Assembly: GCA_903945605.1 (NCBI GenBank)
Contig: CAJAWH010000097.1
Coordinates: 1 to 48,960 of the forward strand
Reading direction: 5' to 3'
DNA: 48,960 nucleotides
DNA from: an uncultured Methylococcaceae bacterium
GTDB lineage: Bacteria; Pseudomonadota; Gammaproteobacteria; Methylococcales; Methylomonadaceae
Positions 38,312 through 47,464 of the stretch are shown here, piece after piece. Positions within the stretch are counted from its first letter, which is position 1. Each line of letters opens with the position of its first letter. Both the position numbers and the translations under genes were made by a program. A model generated the notes under the pieces. The model made no database searches, was not told the DNA's origin, and saw only the letters and a list, made by a program, of their open reading frames with translations.

Positions 38312-39400
38312 ATGAGTAAAGTAGCATTAATTACAGGGGTTACAGGGCAAGATGGAGCTTATTTGGCCGAGTTTTTGCTTAATAAAGGGTACATTGTTCA
38401 CGGCATAAAGCGTCGTGCATCACTTTTTAACACCGACCGTATCGATCATTTGTATCTTGATCCCCATGTAAGCAACCAGAACTTTGTTTTACATTATGGT
38501 GACTTGACGGATTCTACTAACCTTATCCGCATCATTCAGGAAGTTCAGCCTGATGAAATTTATAACTTGGCAGCAATGAGCCATGTGGCTGTCAGCTTTG
38601 ATATGCCAGAATATACTGCCAATGCTGATGGTATTGGTACATTACGTATTTTGGAGGCTATCCGTCTGTTAGGTTTGGAGAAGAAAACACGCTTTTACCA
38701 AGCCAGTACATCAGAATTATACGGTTTGGTGCAAGAAATTCCGCAAAAGGAAACCACCCCATTCTATCCGCGTAGCCCCTATGCGGTAGCTAAATTGTAT
38801 GGCTATTGGATCACGGTCAACTATCGTGAAGCGTATGGAATTTATGCCTGTAATGGTGTTTTATTCAATCACGAATCGCCATTACGTGGGGAAACGTTTG
38901 TTACCCGTAAAATTACCCGTGCTTTGGCCAGAATCAAAATGGGTTTGCAAGAATGTTTGTATTTAGGCAACTTAAGTGCCTTGAGAGATTGGGGCCATGC
39001 TAAAGACTACGTTGAAATGCAGTGGATGATGTTGCAGCAGGAAACGGCCGAAGACTTTGTAATCGCCACCGGCGTACAGTATTCAGTCCGCCAGTTTGTT
39101 GATTTTGCGGCGGAAGAGCTGGAAATCAAAATCCGCTGGGAAGGCGAGGGTGTTGATGAAAAGGGCTACTGTGCAGAAACTGGAAAATGCATTGTAGCGG
39201 TTGATCCACGTTACTTTAGACCTACCGAAGTTGAGACTTTGCTAGGCGATCCTACCAAAGCCAAAGAAAAATTGGGATGGACGCCCAAAACGACCCTAAA
39301 AGAATTGGTTGCTGAAATGGTTCAAGCAGATTATAAAACTGCACAAAGGGACGCATTATGCCAACGTGAAGGCTTTAAGACGTTTGACTATAACGAATAA
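38312..39400 (+). CDS. gmd: GDP-mannose 4,6-dehydratase
   Basis: 362 residues of the extended short-chain dehydrogenase family. The NAD(P)-binding '[20 protein letters not shown]' and '[18 protein letters not shown]' are GMD-specific. The catalytic Tyr-x3-Lys is in '[20 protein letters not shown]', and '[20 protein letters not shown]' is the substrate-binding signature. It converts GDP-mannose to GDP-4-keto-6-deoxymannose, the first step to GDP-L-fucose or GDP-rhamnose. fcl follows 20 bp later. Confidence 0.97.
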   Translation: MSKVALITGVTGQDGAYLAEFLLNKGYIVHGIKRRASLFNTDRIDHLYLDPHVSNQNFVLHYGDLTDSTNLIRIIQEVQPDEIYNLAAMSHVAVSFDMPEYTANADGIGTLRILEAIRLLGLEKKTRFYQASTSELYGLVQEIPQKETTPFYPRSPYAVAKLYGYWITVNYREAYGIYACNGVLFNHESPLRGETFVTRKITRALARIKMGLQECLYLGNLSALRDWGHAKDYVEMQWMMLQQETAEDFVIATGVQYSVRQFVDFAAEELEIKIRWEGEGVDEKGYCAETGKCIVAVDPRYFRPTEVETLLGDPTKAKEKLGWTPKTTLKELVAEMVQADYKTAQRDALCQREGFKTFDYNE

Positions 39401-39420
39401 GCAACAGCAAGAGATGAATT

Positions 39421-40389
39421 ATGGAAAGTAATGTAAGCCGTATAGCTATTAATCACGATACAAAAATATTCGTCGCTGGTCACAAAGGCTTGGTCGGTTC
39501 TGCTGTTGTCAGAAACTTGCAAGGCAAAGGTTACAACAACATTGTTACGCGGACTCGGCAACAGCTCGATCTGATGGATAAAAGCGCGGTCGATGTGTTT
39601 TACAAAGAAGAGCAGCCAACCGTAGTGATCGACGCAGCCGCTAAAGTGGGCGGCATTCATGCCAACAATATTTATCCGGCTGAATTTATTTTCGATAATC
39701 TTTGCATCCAAAACAATTTGATTGATGGCGCATACCGGGGCGGTGTGCAGAAATTTGTTTTTTTGGGTTCTTCGTGCATTTACCCAAAAATGGCACCGCA
39801 GCCTCTTAAAGAAGAGTATTTGTTGACGGGGGCATTGGAACCCACTAACGAATGGTATGCCATCGCCAAAATTGCGGGCATTAAAATGTGCCAAGCTTAT
39901 CGGAAACAGTATGGCTTTGATGCTATCAGTCTGATGCCGACTAACCTCTATGGGCCAGGTGACAATTTTGACCTGCAAAACTCCCATGTTTTGCCAGCCC
40001 TAATCAGAAAATTCCATGAGGCAAAAGCCAATCAGGATAGCACTGTGACCATTTGGGGAACAGGTACACCAAAGCGGGAGTTCCTGTATGTCGATGATAT
40101 GGCCGATGCCTCCGTGTTCTTAATGGAAAACTATTCTGATGCTGAAATTGTTAACGTAGGCACTGGCGAAGATGTTTCAATTAGAGAATTGGCTGAATTG
40201 GTACAAAAGACCGTTGGCTTTACTGGCGAGTTGGTTTTTGATGCCAGCAAACCCGATGGTACGCCAAGAAAACTGATGGATGTGAACCGCTTGGCTAGCC
40301 AAGGTTGGAAAGCGGGCACTGCGTTGGAAGCGGGTGTGCAACAAACCTATGATTGGTTTTTGGGCAATATTTCCCTGCTTAGGCTGTAA
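39421..40389 (+). CDS. fcl: GDP-L-fucose synthase
   Basis: 322 residues. '[20 protein letters not shown]' is the NADPH-binding site. '[20 protein letters not shown]' with '[20 protein letters not shown]' carries the Ser/Cys and Tyr-x3-Lys used in epimerisation and reduction. '[20 protein letters not shown]' and '[20 protein letters not shown]' are family signatures. It completes GDP-L-fucose synthesis with gmd for capsule, exopolysaccharide or O-antigen. No glycosyltransferases are adjacent. A terminator follows. Confidence 0.97.
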   Translation: MESNVSRIAINHDTKIFVAGHKGLVGSAVVRNLQGKGYNNIVTRTRQQLDLMDKSAVDVFYKEEQPTVVIDAAAKVGGIHANNIYPAEFIFDNLCIQNNLIDGAYRGGVQKFVFLGSSCIYPKMAPQPLKEEYLLTGALEPTNEWYAIAKIAGIKMCQAYRKQYGFDAISLMPTNLYGPGDNFDLQNSHVLPALIRKFHEAKANQDSTVTIWGTGTPKREFLYVDDMADASVFLMENYSDAEIVNVGTGEDVSIRELAELVQKTVGFTGELVFDASKPDGTPRKLMDVNRLASQGWKAGTALEAGVQQTYDWFLGNISLLRL

Positions 40390-40454
40390 TTAGTCTGTTA
40401 TTTTAAAAATAGCCTTCGGAAAAAGGCAACACTCTCCAGACTGTCGTTTACATG

Positions 40455-40502
40455 AATCCCCTGTTTTACGGTGTTCAATCGCTGAGAAATAGGGGATTTT
40501 TT
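40455..40502 (+). terminator. Terminator of gmd-fcl
   Basis: Stem AATCCCCT / AGGGGATT with a long 28-base loop, followed by a T-run. A further perfect palindrome GGTTGAA-G-TTCAACC lies at 40534-40548, just before the convergent sulfurtransferase gene ends. Confidence 0.6.
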
Positions 40503-40561
40503 ATGCCTGATAGATTCTAGTCACTGCTAAAGCGGTTGAAGTTCAACCAGAGAGAATGCGT

Positions 40562-41407
40562 TTAACCCCGTGCCACGGCTCTATTTTTATCTTTAATCCA
40601 TTCGCTCCAAGACCCTGCATAGAGCTTGGACGACCCTAGCCCCGCATATTCCATAGCCAATAAATTATGGCAAGCAGTGACCCCTGAGCCGCATTGATGT
40701 ACCACTTGTTCGGGTAGGTGACTCCCTAGCAGGGTAGTAAATTGTTGTTTCAGTTCGGTGGGCGGCAGAAACAAGCCGTGGTTATCCAAATTCAGTTGCA
40801 GGGGCCGGTTAATGGCATTGGGGATATGCCCGGCGACTGGGTCAATGGGTTCATGTAAGCCATGGAAGCGTTCGGGGGTGCGGGCATCAACCAAACAAAT
40901 GGCCCGTTGTGCCAACAGGTTCTGCACTTGCCTGCTGGTTAGCCACTGCTTATCATCGACATAGCATCTGAAAGGCACGGGCTTAACTTTAGGCAACACT
41001 GTGGTCAGTGTGCCGCCTTGGCGTTGCCAAGCCTGCAAGCCACCATCCAATACGGCGACGTTTTGATGCCCTAACCACCGTAATAACCACCACAACCGAC
41101 CAGCGATTGCTCCGCCTGCATTATCATAAACAACCACTTGGCTGGCATTGCCAATACCCCATTGGCCTAGTTTTACTGCCAACACGTTAATGTCCGGCAA
41201 AGGATGGCGACCGGTGTAATCTTTAACCGCAGCCGATAGGTCTTGGTTCAAATCGGCGTAACGGGCGTTGGGCAAATGACCTTGGCGGTAAGTACTAGGC
41301 CCCCAAGTAATATCACTTAAAGAAAACCGACAATCCATGATCACCCAGTGGGGATCATGCAGGTGTTGTTGCAAAGTGGCAGCGGAAACGAGTGTTTTAT
41401 GAGTCAT
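40562..41407 (-). CDS. 3-mercaptopyruvate/thiosulfate sulfurtransferase
   Basis: 281 residues with two rhodanese domains. The first (residues ~5-130) is inactive-type; the second carries the catalytic Cys in 'CGSGVTAC' near residue 240, the loop form associated with mercaptopyruvate sulfurtransferase (thiosulfate enzymes usually have a CRKGV-type loop). 'WGPSTYRQGHLPNARYADLN' and 'GHIPNAINRP' are standard rhodanese signatures. It transfers sulfane sulfur to thiols or cyanide. Its start is 3 bp after the stop of the quinone oxidoreductase gene, so they form an operon. SseA-like, but a substrate test would be needed for the name. Confidence 0.9.
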   Translation of the reverse strand: MTHKTLVSAATLQQHLHDPHWVIMDCRFSLSDITWGPSTYRQGHLPNARYADLNQDLSAAVKDYTGRHPLPDINVLAVKLGQWGIGNASQVVVYDNAGGAIAGRLWWLLRWLGHQNVAVLDGGLQAWQRQGGTLTTVLPKVKPVPFRCYVDDKQWLTSRQVQNLLAQRAICLVDARTPERFHGLHEPIDPVAGHIPNAINRPLQLNLDNHGLFLPPTELKQQFTTLLGSHLPEQVVHQCGSGVTACHNLLAMEYAGLGSSKLYAGSWSEWIKDKNRAVARG

Positions 41408-41410
41408 GGT

Positions 41411-42376
41411 TTATACCTGTAGGACGATTTTGCCGATGTGTGTGCTGCTTTCCATCAAGGCATGGGCTTTGACAGCATCTTCAAGGGCAAAAACAGAATC
41501 GATAACGGGTTCGATGGCAGCGCAAGCCAGTAATGGCCATACCCGTTGCAATAGGCTCTGGGCTATAGCTGCTTTAAAGCTGTCAGGTCTTGCCCTAAGC
41601 GTGGAGCCAGTCAGCACTACCCGCTTTAACAGCAAGGGCAACAAATTGATTTCAGCTTTTACACCGTTTTGTAAGCCAATTTGCACAAGCCGACCCTCAT
41701 CAGCAAGACACTTTATATGGCGGGGAAAATAATCCCCGCCGATACTATCAAGGATGACATTGACACCATTATTATTGGTCAGTTTTTTTATTTCTTCAAC
41801 AAAATCATGGGTTTTATAATTGATTGCAGCATAGGTGCCTAATTGACGGCAAAACTCGCACTTTATATCACTGCCAGCAGTGGCTATCACGTTTGCGCCA
41901 AAGTTACGGGCCAGCTGTATGGCAGTGGTGCCTATGCCACTGGTGCCGCCTTGTACCAACAGCGTTTCACCGGCAGTTAGCCCGCCACGGTCAAACACAT
42001 TGCTCCAAACGGTAAAAAAGGTCTCCGGCAAAGCGGCAGCCTGTATTAATGACAGGCCGTCGGGAATGGGCAGGCAAAGTGCGGACGAAGCCACACAGAA
42101 TTCAGCATAACCGCCGCCAGTCACTAACGCACACACCTTATCGCCAATGAGCAGGCCAGATACATGATGGCCAATACCAACTACAGTGCCTGAAATTTCC
42201 AGCCCAGGTATGTCTGATGAACCTGCTGGCGGCGGGTATAAACCTTGCCGTTGCATCACATCAGGCCGATTGATACCCGCCGCCGTGACTTTGATCAAGA
42301 CTTGACCGGAGGCGGGCACGGGCAAAGGCCGTTCAGCAGGTTGTAAGGTGTTGTTGATAATTTCAATTGCACGCAT
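41411..42376 (-). CDS. PIG3-family NAD(P)H:quinone oxidoreductase
   Basis: 321 residues from the ATG giving 'MRAIEIINN' (an upstream ATG at 42397 adds seven residues). Zinc-less medium-chain dehydrogenase: 'VLIKVTAAGINRPDVMQRQG' and 'LYPPPAGSSDIPGLEISGTV' are typical of the PIG3/TP53I3 branch. The NADPH fold is 'LLVQGGTSGIGTTAIQLARN', followed by 'GSDIKCEFCRQLGTYAAINY'. It reduces quinones in the cytosol. It is the upstream gene of the pair with the sulfurtransferase. Confidence 0.92.
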   Translation of the reverse strand: MRAIEIINNTLQPAERPLPVPASGQVLIKVTAAGINRPDVMQRQGLYPPPAGSSDIPGLEISGTVVGIGHHVSGLLIGDKVCALVTGGGYAEFCVASSALCLPIPDGLSLIQAAALPETFFTVWSNVFDRGGLTAGETLLVQGGTSGIGTTAIQLARNFGANVIATAGSDIKCEFCRQLGTYAAINYKTHDFVEEIKKLTNNNGVNVILDSIGGDYFPRHIKCLADEGRLVQIGLQNGVKAEINLLPLLLKRVVLTGSTLRARPDSFKAAIAQSLLQRVWPLLACAAIEPVIDSVFALEDAVKAHALMESSTHIGKIVLQV

Positions 42377-42491
42377 GGCATAACAGCCTAAGGCCATTGC
42401 TTGGTCTTGTTGTCGCAGCAGGTTGGTTTCGACATACTACAGAGGATTAAAACAATTCTGGTGAAGATGCAAACCAACCTTGCAGGAGTGG

Positions 42492-43013
42492 CTAAGTGAC
42501 AGGCAGCACAGCGTCCAAGTTTTCATTTTCGTACAAGCGTGTTTTCTTCCAGCCTTCAAATTTGCTGTCATAAAATTCGATGTCATTGTCAATCGCGAAT
42601 TCATAGCAGCTCCTGAATAGCCGCGCGGTGCGGAAAGCATGAAGTTCGTCATCAGCGGTTATTTTGGCAACATTGCCCACTTGAAAGGTTTTGTTTTTTG
42701 ATTTGCCATCACTTACCCAGAATACGGTATAGCAGAGATAGCTTTTATCTTTTCGGTGATCATATTTGATGGTTCTGGAAACGCCAGTGACACCGGTGGT
42801 GGACTTGTTTCTTGGTGGTTTTAGGAAGCGTGTCTTGCTGCCTTTGAGAACGACCAGCATTTGGTCTCGCCAAGTAATGGCGGCTTGCAGTGATTTGCAT
42901 TTATTGCCCCATAATTTATGGGAAAAATAACGGCTGCTTTCTTTGCCGCGCCTTACGATCCTAACTTGAAAACCGAAATTGTCCGGTTCAGTGATGTGTT
43001 TATTTTTTATCAT
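42492..43013 (-). CDS. Protein with two AP2/ERF-like domains
   Basis: 173 residues. Two segments resemble AP2 three-strand-plus-helix DNA-binding domains. Residues ~12-55 read 'FGFQVRIVRRGKESSRYFSH' followed by 'CKSLQAAITWRDQML'. Residues ~72-140 read 'TGVTGVSRTIKYDHRKDKSY', strands with 'CYTVFWVSDGKSKNKTFQVG' and a helix 'DDELHAFRTARLFRSCYEFA'. Bacterial AP2 domains are usually attached to HNH homing endonucleases; none is present here, and the rest of the protein is short. It is basic (many Lys/Arg) and likely binds DNA (inference). It is divergent from the peroxiredoxin gene across an A+T-rich 271-bp region. Function unknown; the AP2 call rests on motif resemblance. Confidence 0.65.
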   Translation of the reverse strand: MIKNKHITEPDNFGFQVRIVRRGKESSRYFSHKLWGNKCKSLQAAITWRDQMLVVLKGSKTRFLKPPRNKSTTGVTGVSRTIKYDHRKDKSYLCYTVFWVSDGKSKNKTFQVGNVAKITADDELHAFRTARLFRSCYEFAIDNDIEFYDSKFEGWKKTRLYENENLDAVLPVT

Positions 43014-43205
43014 TGAAAAATTCCTCCTACCTAGGATAAGCCCAAGAGCTGGTGTTGCACCGCTACCTAGCCTATCTAGGAAACAAATTCTGCTATTATT
43101 ATTTTTTTTGTAATTTTTTAATCAAGCTTTAACAAATTATCTTTATTAGCCCGTAAAAGCAAGAAAAAAAATAACAACTTTACAGAATACCCGACATAAT
43201 TGGTG

Positions 43206-43246
43206 TAAAATATCCTGCATACCACTCCAGTAGTGGTTAATTAACC
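43206..43246. promoter_or_regulatory. -10 box and overlapping palindromes upstream of peroxiredoxin
   Basis: TAAAAT at 43206-43211 is a possible -10. Just downstream is ACCACT-CCAGT-AGTGGT (43221-43237) overlapping a perfect 12-bp palindrome GGTTAATTAACC (43235-43246). The position, just downstream of a likely start point, suits a repressor operator or a leader hairpin. No regulator is assigned. Confidence 0.45.
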
Positions 43247-43284
43247 ATAGTCACTTGTTTTTTAAATGTTTTTGGAGGCATTCA

Positions 43285-43887
43285 ATGGGCGTATTAGTTG
43301 GCAAACAAGCACCGGATTTTACCGTTCCTGCCGTTTTGGGCGATGGTCAAATCGTTGATTCATTTAGCTTCTCAGAAGCCACCAACGGCAAATATGCCGT
43401 TGTCTTTTTCTACCCGCTCGATTTCACTTTTGTTTGCCCTAGCGAACTGATCGCACTCGATCACCGTATGGCAGAATTCAAAAGCCGTAATGTGGAAGTG
43501 ATTGCCGTTTCAATCGACTCGCATTTCACGCACAATGCATGGCGTAACACCCCTATCAACCAAGGTGGTATAGGCGCAGTCAGTTATATCATGGCGGCTG
43601 ACTTGACCCATTCCATTTGCAAAGACTACGATGTGGAAACCGCAGGTGGTGTTGCTTTCCGTGGCACATTCCTGATTGATCAATCAGGTTTGGTACGTCA
43701 CCAAGTGGTTAATGACTTGCCACTGGGCCGTAATATAGATGAACTGTTGCGTATGGTTGACGCACTGCAATTCCACGAAGCACACGGCGAAGTTTGCCCT
43801 GCTGGTTGGAACAAAGGCGATGCGGGCATGACCGCCAGCCCAGCGGGTGTTGCCGACTATTTGGATAAAAATGCCGGTAAGCTGTAA
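43285..43887 (+). CDS. Typical 2-Cys peroxiredoxin (AhpC/Prx1 type)
   Basis: 200 residues from the ATG preceded by TTGGAGG; an upstream in-frame TTG is not needed. The peroxidatic Cys is Cys51 in 'PLDFTFVCPSELIALD' and the resolving Cys is Cys171 in 'HGEVCPAGWNKGD', the layout of the Prx1 subfamily. 'SHFTHNAWRNTPINQGGIGA' and 'GVAFRGTFLIDQSGLVRHQV' are conserved. It reduces hydrogen peroxide and organic peroxides using thioredoxin or AhpF-like donors; neither is adjacent. A terminator follows. Confidence 0.95.
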   Translation: MGVLVGKQAPDFTVPAVLGDGQIVDSFSFSEATNGKYAVVFFYPLDFTFVCPSELIALDHRMAEFKSRNVEVIAVSIDSHFTHNAWRNTPINQGGIGAVSYIMAADLTHSICKDYDVETAGGVAFRGTFLIDQSGLVRHQVVNDLPLGRNIDELLRMVDALQFHEAHGEVCPAGWNKGDAGMTASPAGVADYLDKNAGKL

Positions 43888-43920
43888 TTTCGGCAAGCTA
43901 TAATCAAACTATAAATAATG

Positions 43921-43953
43921 AAGGGGGGTTGCCATTCGCAACGCCCCTTTTTT
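43921..43953 (+). terminator. Terminator of peroxiredoxin gene
   Basis: AAGGGG and CCCCTT outer stem with inner GTTGC / GCAAC around CATTC, one G-G mismatch between them, then a six-T run. Confidence 0.85.
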
Positions 43954-43965
43954 GCTTGGAACAGA

Positions 43966-44247
43966 TCAGCTGCCCGCCACACCCGCCAGTAATTTTTTCC
44001 TGATAAAAAATGCCGCCGCAATAGCCACTAAAGCAGGTATTTGGGTCAGCAAAAAAACGCCTGTGGCGTTTTTACCCGCCAATCCCACTAACGGCACCAA
44101 AAAAGTCAGTTTCACCCCCCACCAAGCCAGCCAATAGCCAATCAGCCCAATAACCGCCCATTGTATTGGCGGCTGAGCGTTTTTTTTCGCAGCTAGATAA
44201 AACCATACCATTACCGCAATGCCGGCAAATTTGGCAAACAACAACAT
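43966..44247 (-). CDS. Small hydrophobic membrane protein, unknown
   Basis: 93 residues with about three membrane helices: 'LLFAKFAGIAVMVWFYLAA', 'WAVIGLIGYWLAWWGVKLTF' and 'ATGVFLLTQIPALVAIAAAF', and a basic C-terminus ('IRKKLLAG'). A GGGAGGGAAAG purine-rich stretch before the ATG can serve as ribosome-binding site. I do not recognise the family. It lies between peroxiredoxin and htpG; the preceding terminator and the one at 44382 suggest it is transcribed separately. Confidence 0.65.
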   Translation of the reverse strand: MLLFAKFAGIAVMVWFYLAAKKNAQPPIQWAVIGLIGYWLAWWGVKLTFLVPLVGLAGKNATGVFLLTQIPALVAIAAAFFIRKKLLAGVAGS

Positions 44248-44381
44248 AATCTTTCCCTCCCTAAAATCATGACAGAAATGATGTGCCCATAAATAGGCAA
44301 GGTATCATATTCGATAATAAAGCAACGTCACAGCCTTTTTATAAACGCAGGCCGCTGGGCAAACGGGTTTTGCATCGGCAA

Positions 44382-44409
44382 AAAAAGGCCGGTGACAACC
44401 GGCCTTTTT
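44382..44409. terminator. Terminator of htpG
   Basis: Perfect 12-bp stem AAAAAGGCCGGT / ACCGGCCTTTTT with a GACA loop, 18 bp beyond the htpG stop; works in both directions. Confidence 0.92.
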
Positions 44410-44427
44410 GAAAGGGTGGATTAACGC

Positions 44428-46386
44428 TTAATGCAACAGGCCCTGCAACAAACCATTTAACTTATGTACAAACGCAGCGGGATCATCCAGTTGCCCGCCT
44501 TCAGCCAGAATGGCTTGGTCGAACAAAATATGCACCAGATCGCCAAAACGGCTGTCATCCTGTTCATTTTTGAGTTTAGCCAGCAAAGCATGGTTAGGAT
44601 TGATTTCAAAAATCGGTTTTCTGCCGAAGTTCATGGATTGCCCCGCTTCTTTCATGATGCGCTCCATGTTCAGGCTCATGCCGTAAACATCAGAAACCAA
44701 ACAGGCAGGGGATTCGGTCAAGCGATGGCTGACACGCACTTCACTGACTTTATCCGACAACACTTCCTTAATTTGTTTCAGTACACTTTCAAAATCGTGG
44801 TTGATTTCTTCTTGGGCTTTTTTGTCTTCTTCGCTATCCAATTGCCCTAAATCCAATTCACCTTTAGCCACCGATTGTAAGGTCTTGCCATCAAATTCGC
44901 TTAATGACGAGACCAGCCATTCGTCAATACGGTCAGACAACAACAACACCTCAATGCCTTTTTTACGGAAAATTTCCAAATGCGGGCTGTTTTTGGCAGC
45001 GGCGAAGCTGTCGGCAGTGACGTAATAAATTTTTTCTTGGCCTTCTTGCATCCGGCCCACATAGGCTTCCAAAGACACGTCTTGGGTGCTGTTGTCGGTA
45101 TGGGTGGAGCTGAAACGCAGCAATTTGGCGATGCGGTCTTTATTGCCGTGGTCTTCAACAGGGCCTTCTTTGATGACATTACCGAACTCTGTCCAGAATG
45201 AGGCATATTTTTCCGGCTCGTTTTGTGCCAAGCCTTCCAACATGCTCAGCACTTTTTTTACTGCACCGGTTTTAATGGCACTAATTTGTTTGCTTTGTTG
45301 CAATATTTCCCGCGACACGTTCAATGGCAGGCTATTGGCATCGATAATACCTTTGATAAAACGCAGGTAACGGGGCATCAGCTGTTCGGCATCATCAGTG
45401 ATGAACACTTTGCGGATATACAGTTTTACGCCATGTTTGTTGTCCCGGTCCCATAGGTCAAACGGGGCTCGGGCAGGCACATACAACAATAAAGTGTATT
45501 CATTGGTGCCTTCCACTTTGCTGTGTAAATGCACCAAGGGGTCTTGGTAATCGTGCGATACATGTTTGTAGAATTCATTGTAATCGTTATCAGAAATTTC
45601 TTGGCGTGCTTTGGTCCACAAGGCTGAAGCGCTGTTGATGGTTTCTTCAACAATTTCTGGTTCGGGCTTGGTTTTTTCGGATTTTTCCGCGCCTTCAACC
45701 GTTTCCTCTTCGTCATCCAAATCCATCTCGGGCATCACTTCTTTGTCCATCACAATAGGCAGAGAAATGTGGTCGGAGAATTTCCTGATAATGGAGCGGA
45801 TGCGGTAGTTATCTAAGAATTCGGATTCGGATTCTTTTAAATGCAAGATAATTTCAGTGCCGCGTGTGGCTTTTTCCACCGTCTCCAACGTGTAATCGCC
45901 TTCCCCTGCCGATTCCCAGCAAACACCTTCACTGCTGGGCGCACCAGCTTTGCGGGTGATCAGGGTCACTTTGTCGGCGACAATGAAAGCTGAGTAAAAA
46001 CCCACCCCAAATTGGCCAATCAGTTCGCTGTCCTTGGCTTGGTCGCCGGTCAGGGCTTCAAAGAATTGTTTGGTGCCGGATTTGGCAATAGTGCCGATAT
46101 GCTCTTGCACTTCTTCACGGCTCATACCAATACCGTTGTCGATAACGCTGATGGTGCGTTGGTCTTTATCGAATGCCAAGCGGATTTTTAATTCGCTGTC
46201 ACCTTCATAGAGGCTTTCATTGGATAATGCCAAAAAGCGTAGCTTGTCAGCCGCATCGGAGGCGTTGGAAACAAGTTCCCTTAAGAAGATTTCCTTGTTG
46301 CTGTACAAGGAGTGGATCATTAAATGCAGCAGGTGCTTGACTTCGGTTTGAAAACCTAAGGTTTCTTTATGTGCTTCAACAGTCAT
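44428..46386 (-). CDS. htpG: Molecular chaperone HtpG (Hsp90)
   Basis: 652 residues. The N-terminal GHKL ATPase domain has '[20 protein letters not shown]', '[20 protein letters not shown]' and '[17 protein letters not shown]'. The middle domain has '[12 protein letters not shown]' with the catalytic Arg, and a C-terminal dimerisation domain follows. It is about 30 residues longer than E. coli HtpG; the extra length is at least partly a highly charged linker (residues ~218-251: Asp/Glu/Lys-rich) between the N and middle domains, reminiscent of eukaryotic Hsp90. A near-consensus sigma-32 promoter lies 43 bp upstream, so it should be heat induced. Confidence 0.97.
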   Translation of the reverse strand: MTVEAHKETLGFQTEVKHLLHLMIHSLYSNKEIFLRELVSNASDAADKLRFLALSNESLYEGDSELKIRLAFDKDQRTISVIDNGIGMSREEVQEHIGTIAKSGTKQFFEALTGDQAKDSELIGQFGVGFYSAFIVADKVTLITRKAGAPSSEGVCWESAGEGDYTLETVEKATRGTEIILHLKESESEFLDNYRIRSIIRKFSDHISLPIVMDKEVMPEMDLDDEEETVEGAEKSEKTKPEPEIVEETINSASALWTKARQEISDNDYNEFYKHVSHDYQDPLVHLHSKVEGTNEYTLLLYVPARAPFDLWDRDNKHGVKLYIRKVFITDDAEQLMPRYLRFIKGIIDANSLPLNVSREILQQSKQISAIKTGAVKKVLSMLEGLAQNEPEKYASFWTEFGNVIKEGPVEDHGNKDRIAKLLRFSSTHTDNSTQDVSLEAYVGRMQEGQEKIYYVTADSFAAAKNSPHLEIFRKKGIEVLLLSDRIDEWLVSSLSEFDGKTLQSVAKGELDLGQLDSEEDKKAQEEINHDFESVLKQIKEVLSDKVSEVRVSHRLTESPACLVSDVYGMSLNMERIMKEAGQSMNFGRKPIFEINPNHALLAKLKNEQDDSRFGDLVHILFDQAILAEGGQLDDPAAFVHKLNGLLQGLLH

Positions 46387-46428
46387 GGTGTTTTCCTGAA
46401 CTAAAAGTGGTTTTTGGATTCAGGATAT

Positions 46429-46454
46429 GTGGGGGCGGATGCGTTTTTTTCAAG
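46429..46454 (-). promoter_or_regulatory. Sigma-32 heat-shock promoter of htpG
   Basis: On the minus strand: CTTGAAA, 13 bases, CCCCAC. This matches the consensus CTTGAAA-N13-15-CCCCAT at 12 of 13 positions. The predicted start gives a ~37-nt leader containing AGGAAA before the htpG ATG. Confidence 0.85.
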
Positions 46455-46473
46455 CCTTAAGGCAAGCCCGCAG

Positions 46474-47445
46474 CTACAAGCGGGCTGAGGCTTTGCTTAA
46501 GCGGTCATGGATAGCTTGCCAATCATCATGGTCAGGTGGTTGTTCTATCAGGATAATATCAAGGTGCAGGCTATCCAGCTTGCGTAAGGAAGCATACAGG
46601 GCTTGGGCATATAGGTCGGCATCTTTTGGCATCAAAATTTGTGCGGCAGGCGCAGTATCAACCAAATGTTGAGAAACCATCAGGCCAATTTTTTTATGTT
46701 GTCTACTCAGTTGCTGATAGAGTTCGGGCAAACGCTCTGATGGGCAACGCAAAGCACGCGTGGCTGGGGCATAATGCACAGCCATCATGCCGGATGTACG
46801 GACTTGGGTGGGTGCGGAAATCAAAACACTTTCACCCAAGACCGTTTCAATAGCGGCCCGGCTGATTTGCCCCGGTCTAAGCAAGTGTGGGTGCAGGCCG
46901 CTCAGGTCAATAATGGTCGATTCCACGCCCACTTGGCAAGGGCCTCCTTCTAGAATCAAAGCCACTGCAGCGCCCAGTTCTTCGTTGACATGGCTGGCTT
47001 GGGTCGGGCTAATCCGGCAAAAACGGTTAGCCGAAGGTGCGGCTATGCCCCCGCCAAAAGCCTGTAACAATTGTAAGGCAACGGGGTGGTTGGGCATACG
47101 CAAGCCCACTGTTGTTTGTCCGCCAGTCACTTCCAGCGGTACGCTGGGTTGCTTGTTTAAGATAATGGCCAAAGGGCCGGGCCAAAAATGTGCTGCCAGT
47201 TTAAGTGCCGAGTCAGGTATGTTTTGCGCCCATTGGTCGAGGCTGGCAAGGTCAGGGATATGCACAATCAGGGGATGGTCAACGGGGCGGCCCTTGGCTG
47301 CAAAAATGCGCCGTACCGCTTCGGGGTTGGTGGCATCCGCACCTAAGCCATAAACGGTTTCAGTGGGGAAAGCAACCAATTGGCCTTGCCGCAATAAGTG
47401 GGCGGCGGCGGCAATAGTGGTGTGGTCAGCGGGGAGGGTGTGCAT
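46474..47445 (-). CDS. L-threonylcarbamoyladenylate synthase (Sua5 type)
   Basis: 323 residues from 'MHTLPADHTTIAAAAHLLRQ'; an upstream ATG at 47505 would overlap the FUN14 gene. The N-terminal YrdC/TsaC domain has 'GQLVAFPTETVYGLGADATN', 'KGRPVDHPLIVHI', 'FWPGPLAIIL', 'VGLRMPNHPVA' and 'AAPSANRF'. The C-terminal ~100 residues after 'RTSGMMAVHYAPATR' are the Sua5 domain, absent in short TsaC. It makes threonylcarbamoyl-AMP for the t6A37 modification of ANN-decoding tRNAs. It lies 19 bp after the FUN14 gene on the same strand and upstream of htpG. Confidence 0.94.
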   Translation of the reverse strand: MHTLPADHTTIAAAAHLLRQGQLVAFPTETVYGLGADATNPEAVRRIFAAKGRPVDHPLIVHIPDLASLDQWAQNIPDSALKLAAHFWPGPLAIILNKQPSVPLEVTGGQTTVGLRMPNHPVALQLLQAFGGGIAAPSANRFCRISPTQASHVNEELGAAVALILEGGPCQVGVESTIIDLSGLHPHLLRPGQISRAAIETVLGESVLISAPTQVRTSGMMAVHYAPATRALRCPSERLPELYQQLSRQHKKIGLMVSQHLVDTAPAAQILMPKDADLYAQALYASLRKLDSLHLDIILIEQPPDHDDWQAIHDRLSKASARL

Positions 47446-47464
47446 GTTTTTAGGATCCCTTGTA

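Noticed and set aside
39388-39987. 199-residue open frame antisense to fcl
   Set aside because: Shadow of the fcl coding sequence, which has all catalytic motifs on the plus strand.
46465-46486. AGCCCGC/GCGGGCT hairpin at the end of the Sua5-type gene
   Set aside because: On the transcribed strand it is followed by A-rich rather than T-rich sequence and overlaps the stop codon, so it is not called a terminator; the adjacent sequence is better explained as the htpG sigma-32 promoter.
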